Shown here: positions 44,944-54,200 of the stretch, in pieces
Numbering within the stretch: position 1 is the first letter of the stretch
How the letters are laid out: every line of letters begins with the position of its first letter
From: Pseudoalteromonas sp. H105
Lineage (GTDB): Bacteria > Pseudomonadota > Gammaproteobacteria > Enterobacterales > Alteromonadaceae
DNA: 64,000 nt
Direction: 5' to 3'
NCBI RefSeq assembly: GCF_001469215.1
Contig: NZ_LOFH01000002.1
Span: 496,001-560,000 of the forward strand
Program-made: the position numbers and the translations under genes
Notes under the pieces: model-generated
What the model saw: only the letters and a program-made list of their open reading frames with translations
The model's database searches: none
What the model was told of the DNA's origin: nothing

Positions 44944-46464
44944 TTAGCGTGTTTGTTTTATACTCATTGTTAGTGTAATCATGGTGATCGCACATGCTAA
45001 AAAGTAGTAAGGCATGCCTGCATGCCAACTCGCTTGGCCATTAACGCCTAAAAAGTCTAGGTATAATGCTGTTTGAATTGGGCCTAAGTACCAAATAGCC
45101 GGAAAAAGTACTTCAAACATGCGTTTTGTTTGGGTCAATGCGCCACAAAAATAAGCAAGCGAAGTCATAAATATAATCGCAATACACAATTGGATCAGCA
45201 GTAACCATTCAGCGATTAAAATCAGCCGTGCAACTGCGCCTAAACATGCAAGTACAAGCACGGCACACCCTGCGGTTAAGCTGGCTGTATTTTGTAATAA
45301 AGGGGTGCGTTTACTGTAGGTCATTATTTCAAGCGTATTCATTTGCTTTTCCAGTTGCCCTAATGGCGAAATAACGAGAACACACCACAATAGTGAAAGC
45401 GGTATAAACGCACTTATTAGTAACTGCTGACTTACGAATAGCTGACACACATTCAAAACAAACCAACCAATAAACCAACCATTAGTTTGTCCCTTGAGCA
45501 TTAGTTTAAGCTCTAGTCTAAAAAAACGCGTGAACGAAAATGACTTGGTTGCGGCTATGAATAAGGTATCAAGCATGGTTGCGACTTTTCCAAGGTAGCT
45601 TGCAAGGGCAGACCTGCCTTTTATCTGTGTTGTTGAGGTATGGCTAAAACGATCAAAGCACCAAAATGCTAGTATCAACCCGACCAAACTGATGCCCAAT
45701 AAAGGCAGCATCCCAACAAGATAAGGTGAGCTCGGCGTAAATCCATCCCATAAAAAGGTGTTGACAGAATTACTGGTTGTGATGCCGATGTTAGACATAC
45801 CTTGCTGAGCAGGAAAACGGGTTGCTACTTCAGTTTCTAGGTTTTCAAGTATTGCGCCAATCCCCGACATTCCTTCAATACTCTGAGTAATAGACCCAAC
45901 CCATAAGAAAAAATAAGCCACATTACCAAAGCCGCCTCGCAGCCATTTTATTGATTCGAACAAAATAGCGATGGATGAAATAGCGAACAATAAGGGGAGC
46001 ACAAACACCAGCTGCGGCCACACAAAAGCCCATACATCCAATTGATAACTCTCACCGTAATACATTTGAATAAAGAGACTCGTCAGCAACATAACCAATA
46101 CGATAATCAGCAAAATCAATAGGTTGACAGCCCACTTAGCAAATACAAAGACGTGTGTGTTGATGGGGGTGGCTGCAATTAACTCACACGTGTTTGATTG
46201 CCGGTCTAATTCAAGGGCATTTTTGACTAAATAAAAACAAATAATAGGTAAAAACATCACATTGAGCATGGCAAGGCATAGCCCAATCCATGCGCTATTG
46301 TAAACACCGCGATAGCCATTAATGATGAGAGTTTGATAGTGTGCATCAGGTGGTGGGAAGTACAATAGTGTTAATACTGACATCAAGAGCAGCGTTACAA
46401 TAAAGCGCTGTTGCCGTGTACGCTGTTTAAAGTCAGCGATGATACATTGCCCTATGTGTTTCAT
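44944..46464 (-). CDS. ABC-2 type transporter permease
   Basis: A 506-aa polytopic inner-membrane protein with about 10-12 hydrophobic segments. It begins with a short cytoplasmic helix (I-I-A-D-F-K-Q-R-T-R-Q-Q-R-F) before the first membrane helix, and has E-L-D-R-Q-S-N-T-C-E-L-I-A-A-T-P-I in the first cytoplasmic loop, the ATPase-contact type loop of ABC-2 permeases. It is longer than a usual ABC-2 half and appears to carry two six-helix sets, so one chain may form the whole pore. Its ATG shares one base with the stop of the upstream ATPase gene. Substrate unknown. Confidence 0.83.
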   Translation of the reverse strand: MKHIGQCIIADFKQRTRQQRFIVTLLLMSVLTLLYFPPPDAHYQTLIINGYRGVYNSAWIGLCLAMLNVMFLPIICFYLVKNALELDRQSNTCELIAATPINTHVFVFAKWAVNLLILLIIVLVMLLTSLFIQMYYGESYQLDVWAFVWPQLVFVLPLLFAISSIAILFESIKWLRGGFGNVAYFFLWVGSITQSIEGMSGIGAILENLETEVATRFPAQQGMSNIGITTSNSVNTFLWDGFTPSSPYLVGMLPLLGISLVGLILAFWCFDRFSHTSTTQIKGRSALASYLGKVATMLDTLFIAATKSFSFTRFFRLELKLMLKGQTNGWFIGWFVLNVCQLFVSQQLLISAFIPLSLLWCVLVISPLGQLEKQMNTLEIMTYSKRTPLLQNTASLTAGCAVLVLACLGAVARLILIAEWLLLIQLCIAIIFMTSLAYFCGALTQTKRMFEVLFPAIWYLGPIQTALYLDFLGVNGQASWHAGMPYYFLACAITMITLTMSIKQTR

Positions 46465-47366
46465 TAGCTTGCTCTCTGTGCGCTTGCGGTAGCAAATTGA
46501 TCACGGGTAAAATACAAATATGCATCTTCTAACGTGGCTTCTCTGAGCGTTGCTTTTTCACTCGGGCTAAACGGAGAAACAATGTTAAGCGCCAGCTTGT
46601 TTGCGCGCTTTACACTATGGCTCACAATAAACTCATCCTGAATGCGTTTAAGTTCGCTATGTTCAACGTTAAGTGTCCAACATTTATCGGCTACTTCTTG
46701 TTGTAATACTGCCGAGGTGGTGGAGCGAATAAGGCGACTGTTTTGCATAATCGCAACATGATCAGCAATAGATTCAACATCAGAGACAATATGCGTTGAG
46801 AATATAATACAGCGGTCTGTCGAAAGCTCAGTTAACAACTGCCTGAAATTCGAACGTTCATGTGGGTCAAGGCCCACGGTTGGTTCGTCAATAATTAGTA
46901 ATTGGGGGTTGTTTAATAGTGCTTGAGCAATACCTATTCGCTGCTTCATGCCGCCGGAATACCCTTTTAAAGGTTGGTTTGCCGCATGGGTTAAATTTAG
47001 CTTATTAAGTAAGTCGTCAATGATGTTTTTACTTTGGGTGTTTTCGAGCCCTTTTAATCCCGCCATATATTGCAAAAACTCAATGCCAGTTAGTTGGTCA
47101 TACACCCCAAAATACTGCGGTAAATAGCCCAACTCTTTGCGTAACAACTGGGGCGCTTTAACAATATCGTGGCCTTTATATAAAATAGTGCCCTGTGTTG
47201 GTTTTGTAATAGTGGCCAGTATTCTCATTAAACTCGATTTGCCCGCCCCGTTAGGGCCTAACAAGGCTAAAATACCAGGTTTAACCTGTAACGACAGATC
47301 ATTTATAGCCCATTGTTTATCTTTACCTTTTTTATATTGATGGCTCAATGATTGAATATCTAACAT
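46464..47366 (-). CDS. ABC transporter ATP-binding protein
   Basis: A 300-aa ABC ATPase with Walker A G-P-N-G-A-G-K-S-S near residue 37, Y-L-P-Q-Y-F Q-loop, L-K-G-Y-S-G-G-M-K-Q-R signature near 138, Walker B L-L-I-I-D-E-P-T-V-G-L-D-P, and S-T-H-I switch His. A C-terminal extension of about 80 residues, as in CcmA/NatA-like exporters, follows. It is coupled to the permease downstream by a one-base overlap. The unit reads toward the iron-linked ABC operon but that operon has its own promoter, so cotranscription is uncertain. Confidence 0.9.
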   Translation of the reverse strand: MLDIQSLSHQYKKGKDKQWAINDLSLQVKPGILALLGPNGAGKSSLMRILATITKPTQGTILYKGHDIVKAPQLLRKELGYLPQYFGVYDQLTGIEFLQYMAGLKGLENTQSKNIIDDLLNKLNLTHAANQPLKGYSGGMKQRIGIAQALLNNPQLLIIDEPTVGLDPHERSNFRQLLTELSTDRCIIFSTHIVSDVESIADHVAIMQNSRLIRSTTSAVLQQEVADKCWTLNVEHSELKRIQDEFIVSHSVKRANKLALNIVSPFSPSEKATLREATLEDAYLYFTRDQFATASAQRAS

Positions 47367-47653
47367 GCGTGTTCGTCTCTTGCGAATTAAGTTTATTTAC
47401 TCAGCAATGATTAGACCATTATTTAAAGCATTAAATATCAGCAGGTTAGCGAGGAGGTGCTTTTTGTGAGGTGTACTTAATAACCACTTTCGCTAAATAG
47501 TAGTGAAAAGTACAAACAATGCCATGATGCTAACTAAGGGGCAATAGATTGAACTTTCAGGCTTTTTGGTTTAGGTCTCACTAGCGAGTGACCATGTTTC
47601 ATATAAGATGGCAGCTTTGAAAGCCGCCGACTCTCGTCGGCGATATGGACATG
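47367..47653. other. gap with one hairpin, no gene
   Basis: The 287 bp between the ABC ATPase start and the spermidine-synthase-like stop contain the promoter region of the ABC unit and a hairpin CGCCGAC, TCTC, GTCGGCG at 47625-47642, 11 bp beyond the latter stop. The hairpin has no T run but may mark the end of that minus-strand transcript. Confidence 0.5.
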
Positions 47654-48547
47654 TTAAAAGTTGAGAAGGTTGGCTGGCGAGTATTGATCTGTTAATACCT
47701 TGGTATTAGCGGGCCAGTCTTGATTATCTTTCGTTGCCTTCATACCTTTACTGATTGCTGTTAAGTCAACACCATAGGGTGAGAGCAAAGGGGCTAAACG
47801 TGCTATTTTACTAGCGATCTGCTGCTCCGTTGGGTGCTGTTTATAACCGGCTAAGATGATGCGATTGCTATTTTTAGTCGTTGATACATTTATAAAATCA
47901 CCAAAAACGGCGTGATAAGTCGCGGATTCATGCTGGTACAGTTTACTTGATGAAAATGTATTGGCAGCCACAATACCATTAGGCGAAAGCACGCTTTTAA
48001 TTTCTTCAAAAAACTCTTTGGTTAACAGATGCTCAGGGATGTAATCACCATTAAAAGCATCAAGAATGACCCAATCATATTGTTGTTTTTTTATCGCGGC
48101 ACGTTTAATAAAAATACGGCCATCTTGCACTTTAGAAGTGACGTTATCATTTTCTACAAATGCAAAGTAATCTCTGGCTACCTTAATAACGGCCGGATCA
48201 ATTTCTACGTTTTCTATTGTAGCATCAGGGTAGAGTTCGTGTATTACATTAGACAGTGTCCCTCCCCCTAACCCAATAATGAGCACATTCTTAGGGTCAT
48301 CAATCATGAATAAGCTAGCAAAGGTGAGTTTAGTGTAGTTGAACACAAGTTGTTGCGGCTTACTCTTATACAGACAACTTTGACTACTCATACGGGTTTT
48401 TTCGTCAAATTTTAAACACCGCAGATCGCCGTTTTCTTCCACTAATATATTGCGATATAAAGAGCGTTCACTATGGATGACTTCTGCGTTTACTTGGATG
48501 GTTAGCAAAGCTGTTGCAGCTAAATATAAGGCAGCGAGCTTACGCAT
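47654..48547 (-). CDS. spermidine-synthase-like methyltransferase-fold protein, exported or membrane-linked
   Basis: A 297-aa protein with the Rossmann fold of spermidine synthases: V-L-I-I-G-L-G-G-G-T-L-S-N-V near residue 88, I-E-N-V-E-I-D-P-A-V-I-K-V-A near 108, and V-I-L-D-A-F-N-G-D-Y-I-P near 160. An N-terminal signal-like segment (MRKLAALYLAATALLTIQVNA) suggests the catalytic domain lies outside the inner membrane, which is odd for an enzyme needing decarboxylated SAM. It overlaps the membrane-protein gene upstream by 8 bp (ATGCGTAA). In many bacteria the two parts are fused in one chain. Aminopropyl transfer is unproven. Confidence 0.82.
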   Translation of the reverse strand: MRKLAALYLAATALLTIQVNAEVIHSERSLYRNILVEENGDLRCLKFDEKTRMSSQSCLYKSKPQQLVFNYTKLTFASLFMIDDPKNVLIIGLGGGTLSNVIHELYPDATIENVEIDPAVIKVARDYFAFVENDNVTSKVQDGRIFIKRAAIKKQQYDWVILDAFNGDYIPEHLLTKEFFEEIKSVLSPNGIVAANTFSSSKLYQHESATYHAVFGDFINVSTTKNSNRIILAGYKQHPTEQQIASKIARLAPLLSPYGVDLTAISKGMKATKDNQDWPANTKVLTDQYSPANLLNF

Positions 48548-49160
48548 ACGCGACCTCCTTTTTTGCCAGAGTGTCAACGGCAATTGCAAGCAGCCCTAAA
48601 CTCCCTATTAAAGTAGCAAACCCAATAATGATGCTATTGACATCAAATGCCAGCACCATATAAAAAGACGTAATAATTGTGCCTAAAGCGCTGCCTAAGG
48701 TGCTAACAAAGTATAAGCCGCCAGCAACTTGGCCACTTCTTTCACGGTCGGTAACGAGTAACCTAACAGAGTAGGGCGAAATCATGCCTAGAATAATGGT
48801 TGGGATAAAAAATAAGGCGGTAGAAGCAAGCAAAGAGCCATAGCGACTATCCTCGATATGGCTGAAAATAAATTCCATTATAGGTTGTGCGAAAAGCGCG
48901 ATGGGTAGCACCATAATACTTGCTAATAAAAAGATCAGCCCATATTTTGTTAAAGAGGGTTGGCGAATCGACATTTTACCGCCAAGTAAATAACCAAACG
49001 ATAGACTCAGCATAAACACGGTAATAATACTGCCCCATATATGCACGCTGCTACCAAAAAATGGCGCTAATATCCGCCCGCCGAGTAACTCTATTCCCAT
49101 GATACTAAAGCCACTGCTAAAGGCTAAAAAGTAAATTAATGCATTAGTTTTGTTGAACAT
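48540..49160 (-). CDS. membrane half of spermidine-synthase-like pair
   Basis: A 206-aa protein with six predicted membrane helices and the N-terminal pattern F-x-S-G-F-S-I-M-G-I-E-L-L-G-G-R-I-L-A-P-F-F-G-S-S-V-H-I-W-G-S, which is the start of fused-type membrane spermidine synthase-like proteins. It also has L-G-M-I-S-P-Y-S-V-R-L and G-Q-V-A-G-G-L-Y-F-V-S-T-L-G-S-A-L-G-T, further family marks. The methyltransferase-fold partner starts before this gene ends, so they are coupled. Function of the membrane part is not known; a transporter-like or anchoring role is possible. Confidence 0.82.
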   Translation of the reverse strand: MFNKTNALIYFLAFSSGFSIMGIELLGGRILAPFFGSSVHIWGSIITVFMLSLSFGYLLGGKMSIRQPSLTKYGLIFLLASIMVLPIALFAQPIMEFIFSHIEDSRYGSLLASTALFFIPTIILGMISPYSVRLLVTDRERSGQVAGGLYFVSTLGSALGTIITSFYMVLAFDVNSIIIGFATLIGSLGLLAIAVDTLAKKEVAYA

Positions 49161-49390
49161 TTACAGATTCTTATTGTTGTTATATTTAACCCATCTTAAC
49201 GTGATGTAAAGTGCTTCGCTACACTATTTGGTGACTTTTTATACGTGCAGTAACACGGCTGTGAGCACATTTTGTATGTTTATTCATAATGATGTTGCTG
49301 AATTATTCGCTATTTTTTTTAACAGCTTGTATTCTTAAAACATAAAAAAGCGTAGGTATCGCATTGTTAACTAGTTATTAAGGATTAGAT

Positions 49391-49753
49391 GTGGAAAATC
49401 ATGAACAGCTCAATTACGTTGAGTTTGCAGCGAAAGATTTAATGGTTACAAAAGCGTTCTTCAGTGCGGTGTTTAATTGGCAGTTTACAGATTATGGCCC
49501 TGACTACACGGCGTTTAGTAAAGTGCATGCTGGGCTCGATGGTGGCTTTTATAAAGCACCTCTGTGTGCAAACAGCGCGAATGGAGCGCCATTATTAGTT
49601 TTTTATAGCAATGATATTACCGCAACGCAGTCTAAGGTAGAGCAGCATGGAGGGGCCATTATTAAGGCCATTTTTGAATTTCCGGGAGGCTGTCGGTTTC
49701 ATTTTGCTGAGCCTAGCGGCAACGAGTTCGCCGTGTGGTCGGAAAAAGTATAG
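49391..49753 (+). CDS. VOC family protein (CFP32-like)
   Basis: A 120-aa one-domain vicinal-oxygen-chelate protein: V-E-F-A-A-K-D-L-M-V-T-K-A-F-F-S-A-V-F-N-W at the start and F-P-G-G-C-R-F-H-F-A-E-P-S-G-N-E-F-A-V-W at the end (E-P-S-G-N-E being the typical last motif). Substrate not evident. It starts with GTG after AGGA with 6-bp spacing. Single gene, followed by a copy of the TTTTTACTAAC repeat. It is only distantly similar to the other VOC protein at 15140. Confidence 0.85.
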   Translation: MENHEQLNYVEFAAKDLMVTKAFFSAVFNWQFTDYGPDYTAFSKVHAGLDGGFYKAPLCANSANGAPLLVFYSNDITATQSKVEQHGGAIIKAIFEFPGGCRFHFAEPSGNEFAVWSEKV

Positions 49754-49763
49754 CCGTTACTTT

Positions 49764-49785
49764 ATGGATCAAATTTTTACTAACT
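49764..49785. repeat. solo TTTTTACTAAC repeat
   Basis: GGATCAAATTTTTACTAAC, 12 bp after the VOC stop. It matches the repeat cluster at 12558-12863 and combines the GGATCA start of its first two units with the TTTTTACTAAC core of the others. Confidence 0.6.
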
Positions 49786-49930
49786 CAAACTGACTTCATG
49801 GCAAATAAAAGCAATAAAGTGCTTCGCGCTGTTACGCTTAAACTGTTTCAGGTAACAATTTCTCTGCTTAATGTGCGATTTAGTGAAAGAACAACGTTAT
49901 ATTTACTCAGGCACAGAGGACAAAACAGTG

Positions 49931-50521
49931 ATGCACAGTAACTTAATCAAGCAAGTTAGTAATTGCATGATCTGTGAACCCCATTTGCCCTTGGGAGTGC
50001 GCCCCGTGATTCAATGTAATACGAATGCACGTATTTTAATTGCTGGTCAAGCCCCTGGGCTAAAAGTACATCAAACAGGTAAACCGTTTAATGACGCCAG
50101 CGGTGAACGATTGCGCCAATGGCTGAGTATTAATGAAGAGGTATTTTATGACGCAAATAAAATTGCGATTTTACCGATGGGCTTTTGCTACCCAGGTAAA
50201 GGTAAGTCAGGCGATCTGCCTCCGCGAAAAGAGTGTGCACCGGCATGGCGAGCATCGCTATTAAATGCATTACCCAATATACAGCTAACAATTGTTTTAG
50301 GTAAATATGCACAGGCATATCATATGCCACAACATAAAAGCCGGTCGCTGACTGAGTTAGTAAAATCGTGGCGTGAGCATTGGCCTAATATAATCGCATT
50401 GCCTCACCCAAGCCCGTTAAATAATAGGTGGTTGAGTAAAAACCCATGGTTTGAAGTTGATGTATTACCCACACTTCAAAAGCAGGTTGCCACTATTTTA
50501 CAGTACCAAGGTGATGAATGA
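49931..50521 (+). CDS. uracil-DNA glycosylase family protein with four-Cys (Fe-S type) pattern
   Basis: A 196-aa member of the uracil-DNA glycosylase superfamily, which starts base-excision repair of deaminated DNA. It has I-A-G-Q-A-P-G near residue 37 (motif 1) and L-P-H-P-S-P-L-N-N-R near 158 (motif 2). Cys at positions 12, 15, 86 and 102 give C-x2-C-x70-C-x15-C, the arrangement known to bind a [4Fe-4S] cluster in family 4/5 enzymes. The start at 49931 follows GAGGA; an earlier in-frame ATG at 49871 lacks a site. The next gene overlaps by 4 bp. Exact substrate not determined. Confidence 0.85.
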   Translation: MHSNLIKQVSNCMICEPHLPLGVRPVIQCNTNARILIAGQAPGLKVHQTGKPFNDASGERLRQWLSINEEVFYDANKIAILPMGFCYPGKGKSGDLPPRKECAPAWRASLLNALPNIQLTIVLGKYAQAYHMPQHKSRSLTELVKSWREHWPNIIALPHPSPLNNRWLSKNPWFEVDVLPTLQKQVATILQYQGDE

Positions 50522-51270
50522 TTAATACACAATTTAGCAGCACCGGATTCTTTCATGTGCCAGGTTTCTACACAGAGCCTGAGCTGTGCGAGGTGCGTGA
50601 TGTTGTAAAATGTTTTCATCAGCAGTGGATCCCAGATAATCATCACTTTTATAAAAGCAAAGCGGTCAATAGCGCCTATTTAACCGCTAACACATACCTT
50701 AATGATGCACAACGTATGGTGCTTTTTAAGTTTATTGCCAGCCATAAACTGATGGCGCAGGTTGATTCAATCTTAACGCGCGCCGCTTTTATGAATACGC
50801 AATTGTTTTTTAATCCGGTGAATCCAGAGCAAGAGAATTATTGGCACCGAGATATGCAATACCATTTAGATATCAATGAACAACAAGCAGCGTTAGCAGG
50901 ACCTGAAGTCATTCATTGTCGCGTTGCCCTAGAAGATGAACCTGGCATCGAGCTGGTTCCGGGTACACACCGACGCTGGGATACACCTGATGAGCTGGCA
51001 ACGCGTTTAGCAACAGATCATAACAACACGCACGATGATCTTGCTACCGGTCACACGATAGAAATGCAGGCCGGAGACTTACTTATTTTTTCAGCAAATA
51101 TGATTCATCGCGGCCTCTATGGAAAAGACCGTTTAGCATTGGACATATTGTTTTGTGAACCTCAGCCTGATGTATTGCATTTTGTGCAGGATATCTGCTT
51201 ACCAAGCAATCAGATGCTTAACCAGTTAGAAGATGCCAGCGCTTTTGAAGTGACGCTGGCGCATCAGTAG
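50518..51270 (+). CDS. phytanoyl-CoA dioxygenase (PhyH) family protein
   Basis: A 250-aa Fe(II)/2-oxoglutarate-dependent oxygenase of the PhyH family. It begins F-S-S-T-G-F-F-H-V-P-G-F-Y, the typical N-terminus; the metal-binding H-x-D is W-H-R-D near residue 119, the distal His lies in N-M-I-H-R-G near 195, and a following Arg could bind 2-oxoglutarate. Substrate unknown. The ATG overlaps the glycosylase stop (ATGA), so the two are translationally coupled; whether it acts on nucleic acid, as that pairing might suggest, is speculation. It converges with the SNF2 gene, 7 bp away. Confidence 0.83.
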   Translation: MINTQFSSTGFFHVPGFYTEPELCEVRDVVKCFHQQWIPDNHHFYKSKAVNSAYLTANTYLNDAQRMVLFKFIASHKLMAQVDSILTRAAFMNTQLFFNPVNPEQENYWHRDMQYHLDINEQQAALAGPEVIHCRVALEDEPGIELVPGTHRRWDTPDELATRLATDHNNTHDDLATGHTIEMQAGDLLIFSANMIHRGLYGKDRLALDILFCEPQPDVLHFVQDICLPSNQMLNQLEDASAFEVTLAHQ

Positions 51271-51277
51271 GGCTTTA

Positions 51278-54200
51278 TTATATTTGATGCGCTAAAAGCG
51301 CAAGTAATTGATCTTTTGATAACTGCCCTGTATCACCATTGCCAGTTAACAATTTGTCCGCTAACGCCTGTTTATGTTCATGTAATTCAAGAATCTTCTC
51401 TTCAATTGTATTTTTGGCAATTAACCGATACACAGTGACAGGGCGAGTTTGCCCTAATCGGTGTGCTCTATCAGAAGCTTGTTGTTCAACAGCCGGATTC
51501 CACCAAGGGTCGAGATGCAATACGTAATCTGCAGCGGTTAAGTTAAGCCCTGTTCCGCCCGCTTTTAAACTGATTAAAAATAAGGGGGCATCACCCGCTT
51601 GAAACTTTTCTACTTGCTGCTTCCGTTTGTTTGCACTCATGCTGCCATCGAGATAGCAATACTCAATTCCACGTTTTTTCAGGCGTTGTTCAACCAGTTT
51701 CAATACATCAACAAACTGGCTAAAAATAAGTGCTTGGTGATTGTTTTCAAGCAAATCAGTAATAATGGATTCAGCGGTATCGAGCTTACTAGAGGCAATA
51801 TTACTGTTTTCAAGTAACAGTTGTGGTGCAATACAGGCGCGGCGAAGTTTGGTTAATGATGCCAAAATAGTGATGTATTGGCTGTCTTTTTGGTTTGCTT
51901 GTTCAAGCGCGTTTAAACGTGTTGCCTGATACAAAGCGTGTTCTTTTTCGCTAAGCGCAAACGTGAGGTTTATTTCGGTTTTTTCAGGCAGCTCTTTTAA
52001 TACGGTGTGTTTATTTCGCCTGAGTATAAAAGGCGTGATCAATGCTTTTAATGTTTCAGCCTGTTGCTGGTTTTTATCCGCATTACCAAAGCGCTTTTTA
52101 AAGGCCGGCAGTGTGTGTAAAAAGCCCGGCATCAAAAAGTTGAACAGGCTCCATAACTCACCCAAATGATTTTCTATCGGGGTACCTGACAGCGCAATTT
52201 TAAACTCCCCATTTAGTGCAAATGCTGCTTTGGCTCTTTGGCTTAATGGGTTTTTTATTGCTTGAGCCTCATCAAGAATGATGTTGGTAAAGTGTTTAGC
52301 GGCAAGCTGCTCGCCAATCAAGGGCAGCAATCCGTAGCTGACAATAACAAGGTCATTCGCTATTGCGCTAGTTAATACCTCATCACACATTCCTGCATTA
52401 TCAATGGTTTTTATTGTGAGTGATGGTGTAAAGCGCTGTGCTTCAACAGCCCAGTTGTGGCATACCGATTTTGGGGCAATAACTAAACTAGCACCCCGCG
52501 TACTGCGCATTTGAATAACACTAAGCGTTTGTAATGTTTTACCTAACCCCATGTCATCGGCTAAACAGGCATTTAAGCCCCAATTAGCCAATTGCATCAA
52601 CCATTCTACACCAGCGATTTGGTAGTCTCGCAATGTATTAACCAGGTGCGCTGGGATTATGGCTGGTATCGTCTGATTAAACTTCGCTAGGCGTTGTTGC
52701 CAACGCTCGCCCACAGTGACGTTTTCTAAATCCGATACGCTTCTAAAAAGTGGCAATGAGCGGGCATTCGCAATACGAAGTTGCGTTGTGTCGTTATCGT
52801 GCTGCATACCTTCAAGGCGGGTTAATAGGGTAGTTAATCGTTGATCTAATAAAAGCGATGTCTCATCGCCTAAATCAATGATGCTGCCCCTGCGTGGGGC
52901 TTTGAGGAGTGTTTGTAAAGCATAAACCTCACCGTTTGGCAGTGAGAGATCGCCGCTGACACTAAGCCAATCATTATCGTCATTAAGGTTAAGCGACAGC
53001 TGCTTACTATTGGCGACTTTCATGTTTTGGCTGCTTTCGTCCCAGCTTAACACCAGCGCATTTTTTTTATGTGCATACTCCAGTGTTTGTATGGCGTGGC
53101 TAATATCTTCAGGGATAAAAAATTGCTGCAGATGCGTGTGCCGTTGATAGTCTTTATCTATAAATACACCATTGAGTTGCTTTAACAACGTGTTAAACGT
53201 TCGTTGTTCTTTTTTAAGGTCGCGTTGAACAACAATATTATCTGTTTCATTACCATCGTCATGTACGAGTGTGGTTGCCCCTAGTGCAGGTATGACCCAA
53301 GGTCCATCAACACCTAATGGCATAACGTAAAAATTAACGTCTATTCCCATGTGGGTTAGTTTGATAACAGCACTTAACTCAACCCCCCCTTGTCGTACGT
53401 TATTAACGTGTGCAAACTCTTTGCGCTGGCTGCTTATAAAGTGATCATCCGCCAAGGCTTTCAACGCAATGTTTAATTGCGGTAAACGCTCTTGTGTTAG
53501 ATTATTAGGTTGATGTGAAAAAAGTTGCTGTAATTTTAGTTGTTTTTCACTAATGGCAAAAACTTGATAACTACTGTCGTGGCTATGAGTTAATAAAAAA
53601 TCCTCATCACACTCTTTAATTTCTGGTTGCAGCGCTAGTTTATAACAATCGTTATTATCTTTAACAATTTCAATGACAAATTCACCACGGATAATACTAA
53701 GCGGTTCACCATGAAGGCTTTCTAAGTTTTTTAAGCCAATTAAAGCATGAAGCACTGTCGCCGTTGCTTGCACTTCTTGGTATCCAAACCCTGCATGATT
53801 ATAAATAACGTTTATTAGCTTGATATCGGCTTCGGTTAGGGCGGGTTCATATTGCCCATTTTCAAGATCATGTATGGCGACTTTTCGTCCTTTAGTCCAC
53901 TCATTTTTAGCATTAAGTTGTTGTACTTTAGCTTGGATCAGCGGTAAATCCAGATGAGTTAGATCCAGCTGCCAAATAACGCGCATCGTGGCTTTTTTTT
54001 CATTTATTTGGCTTATTTCATCAAGCCACCGTTGCCATTGTGGTACGCGTACAAAATATTTTAAAACACCTTCGCTGGGCAGAGGAGTATCATCGTAGAG
54101 CCAGTTCGCTAGATATACGCATTGTTTGCCAAGCCAATGCGAATGCGGTTCTAAGCTCTCTAAGAGCTGTTTTAGAAGTGTTGATTGCCCGCGTAATTCA

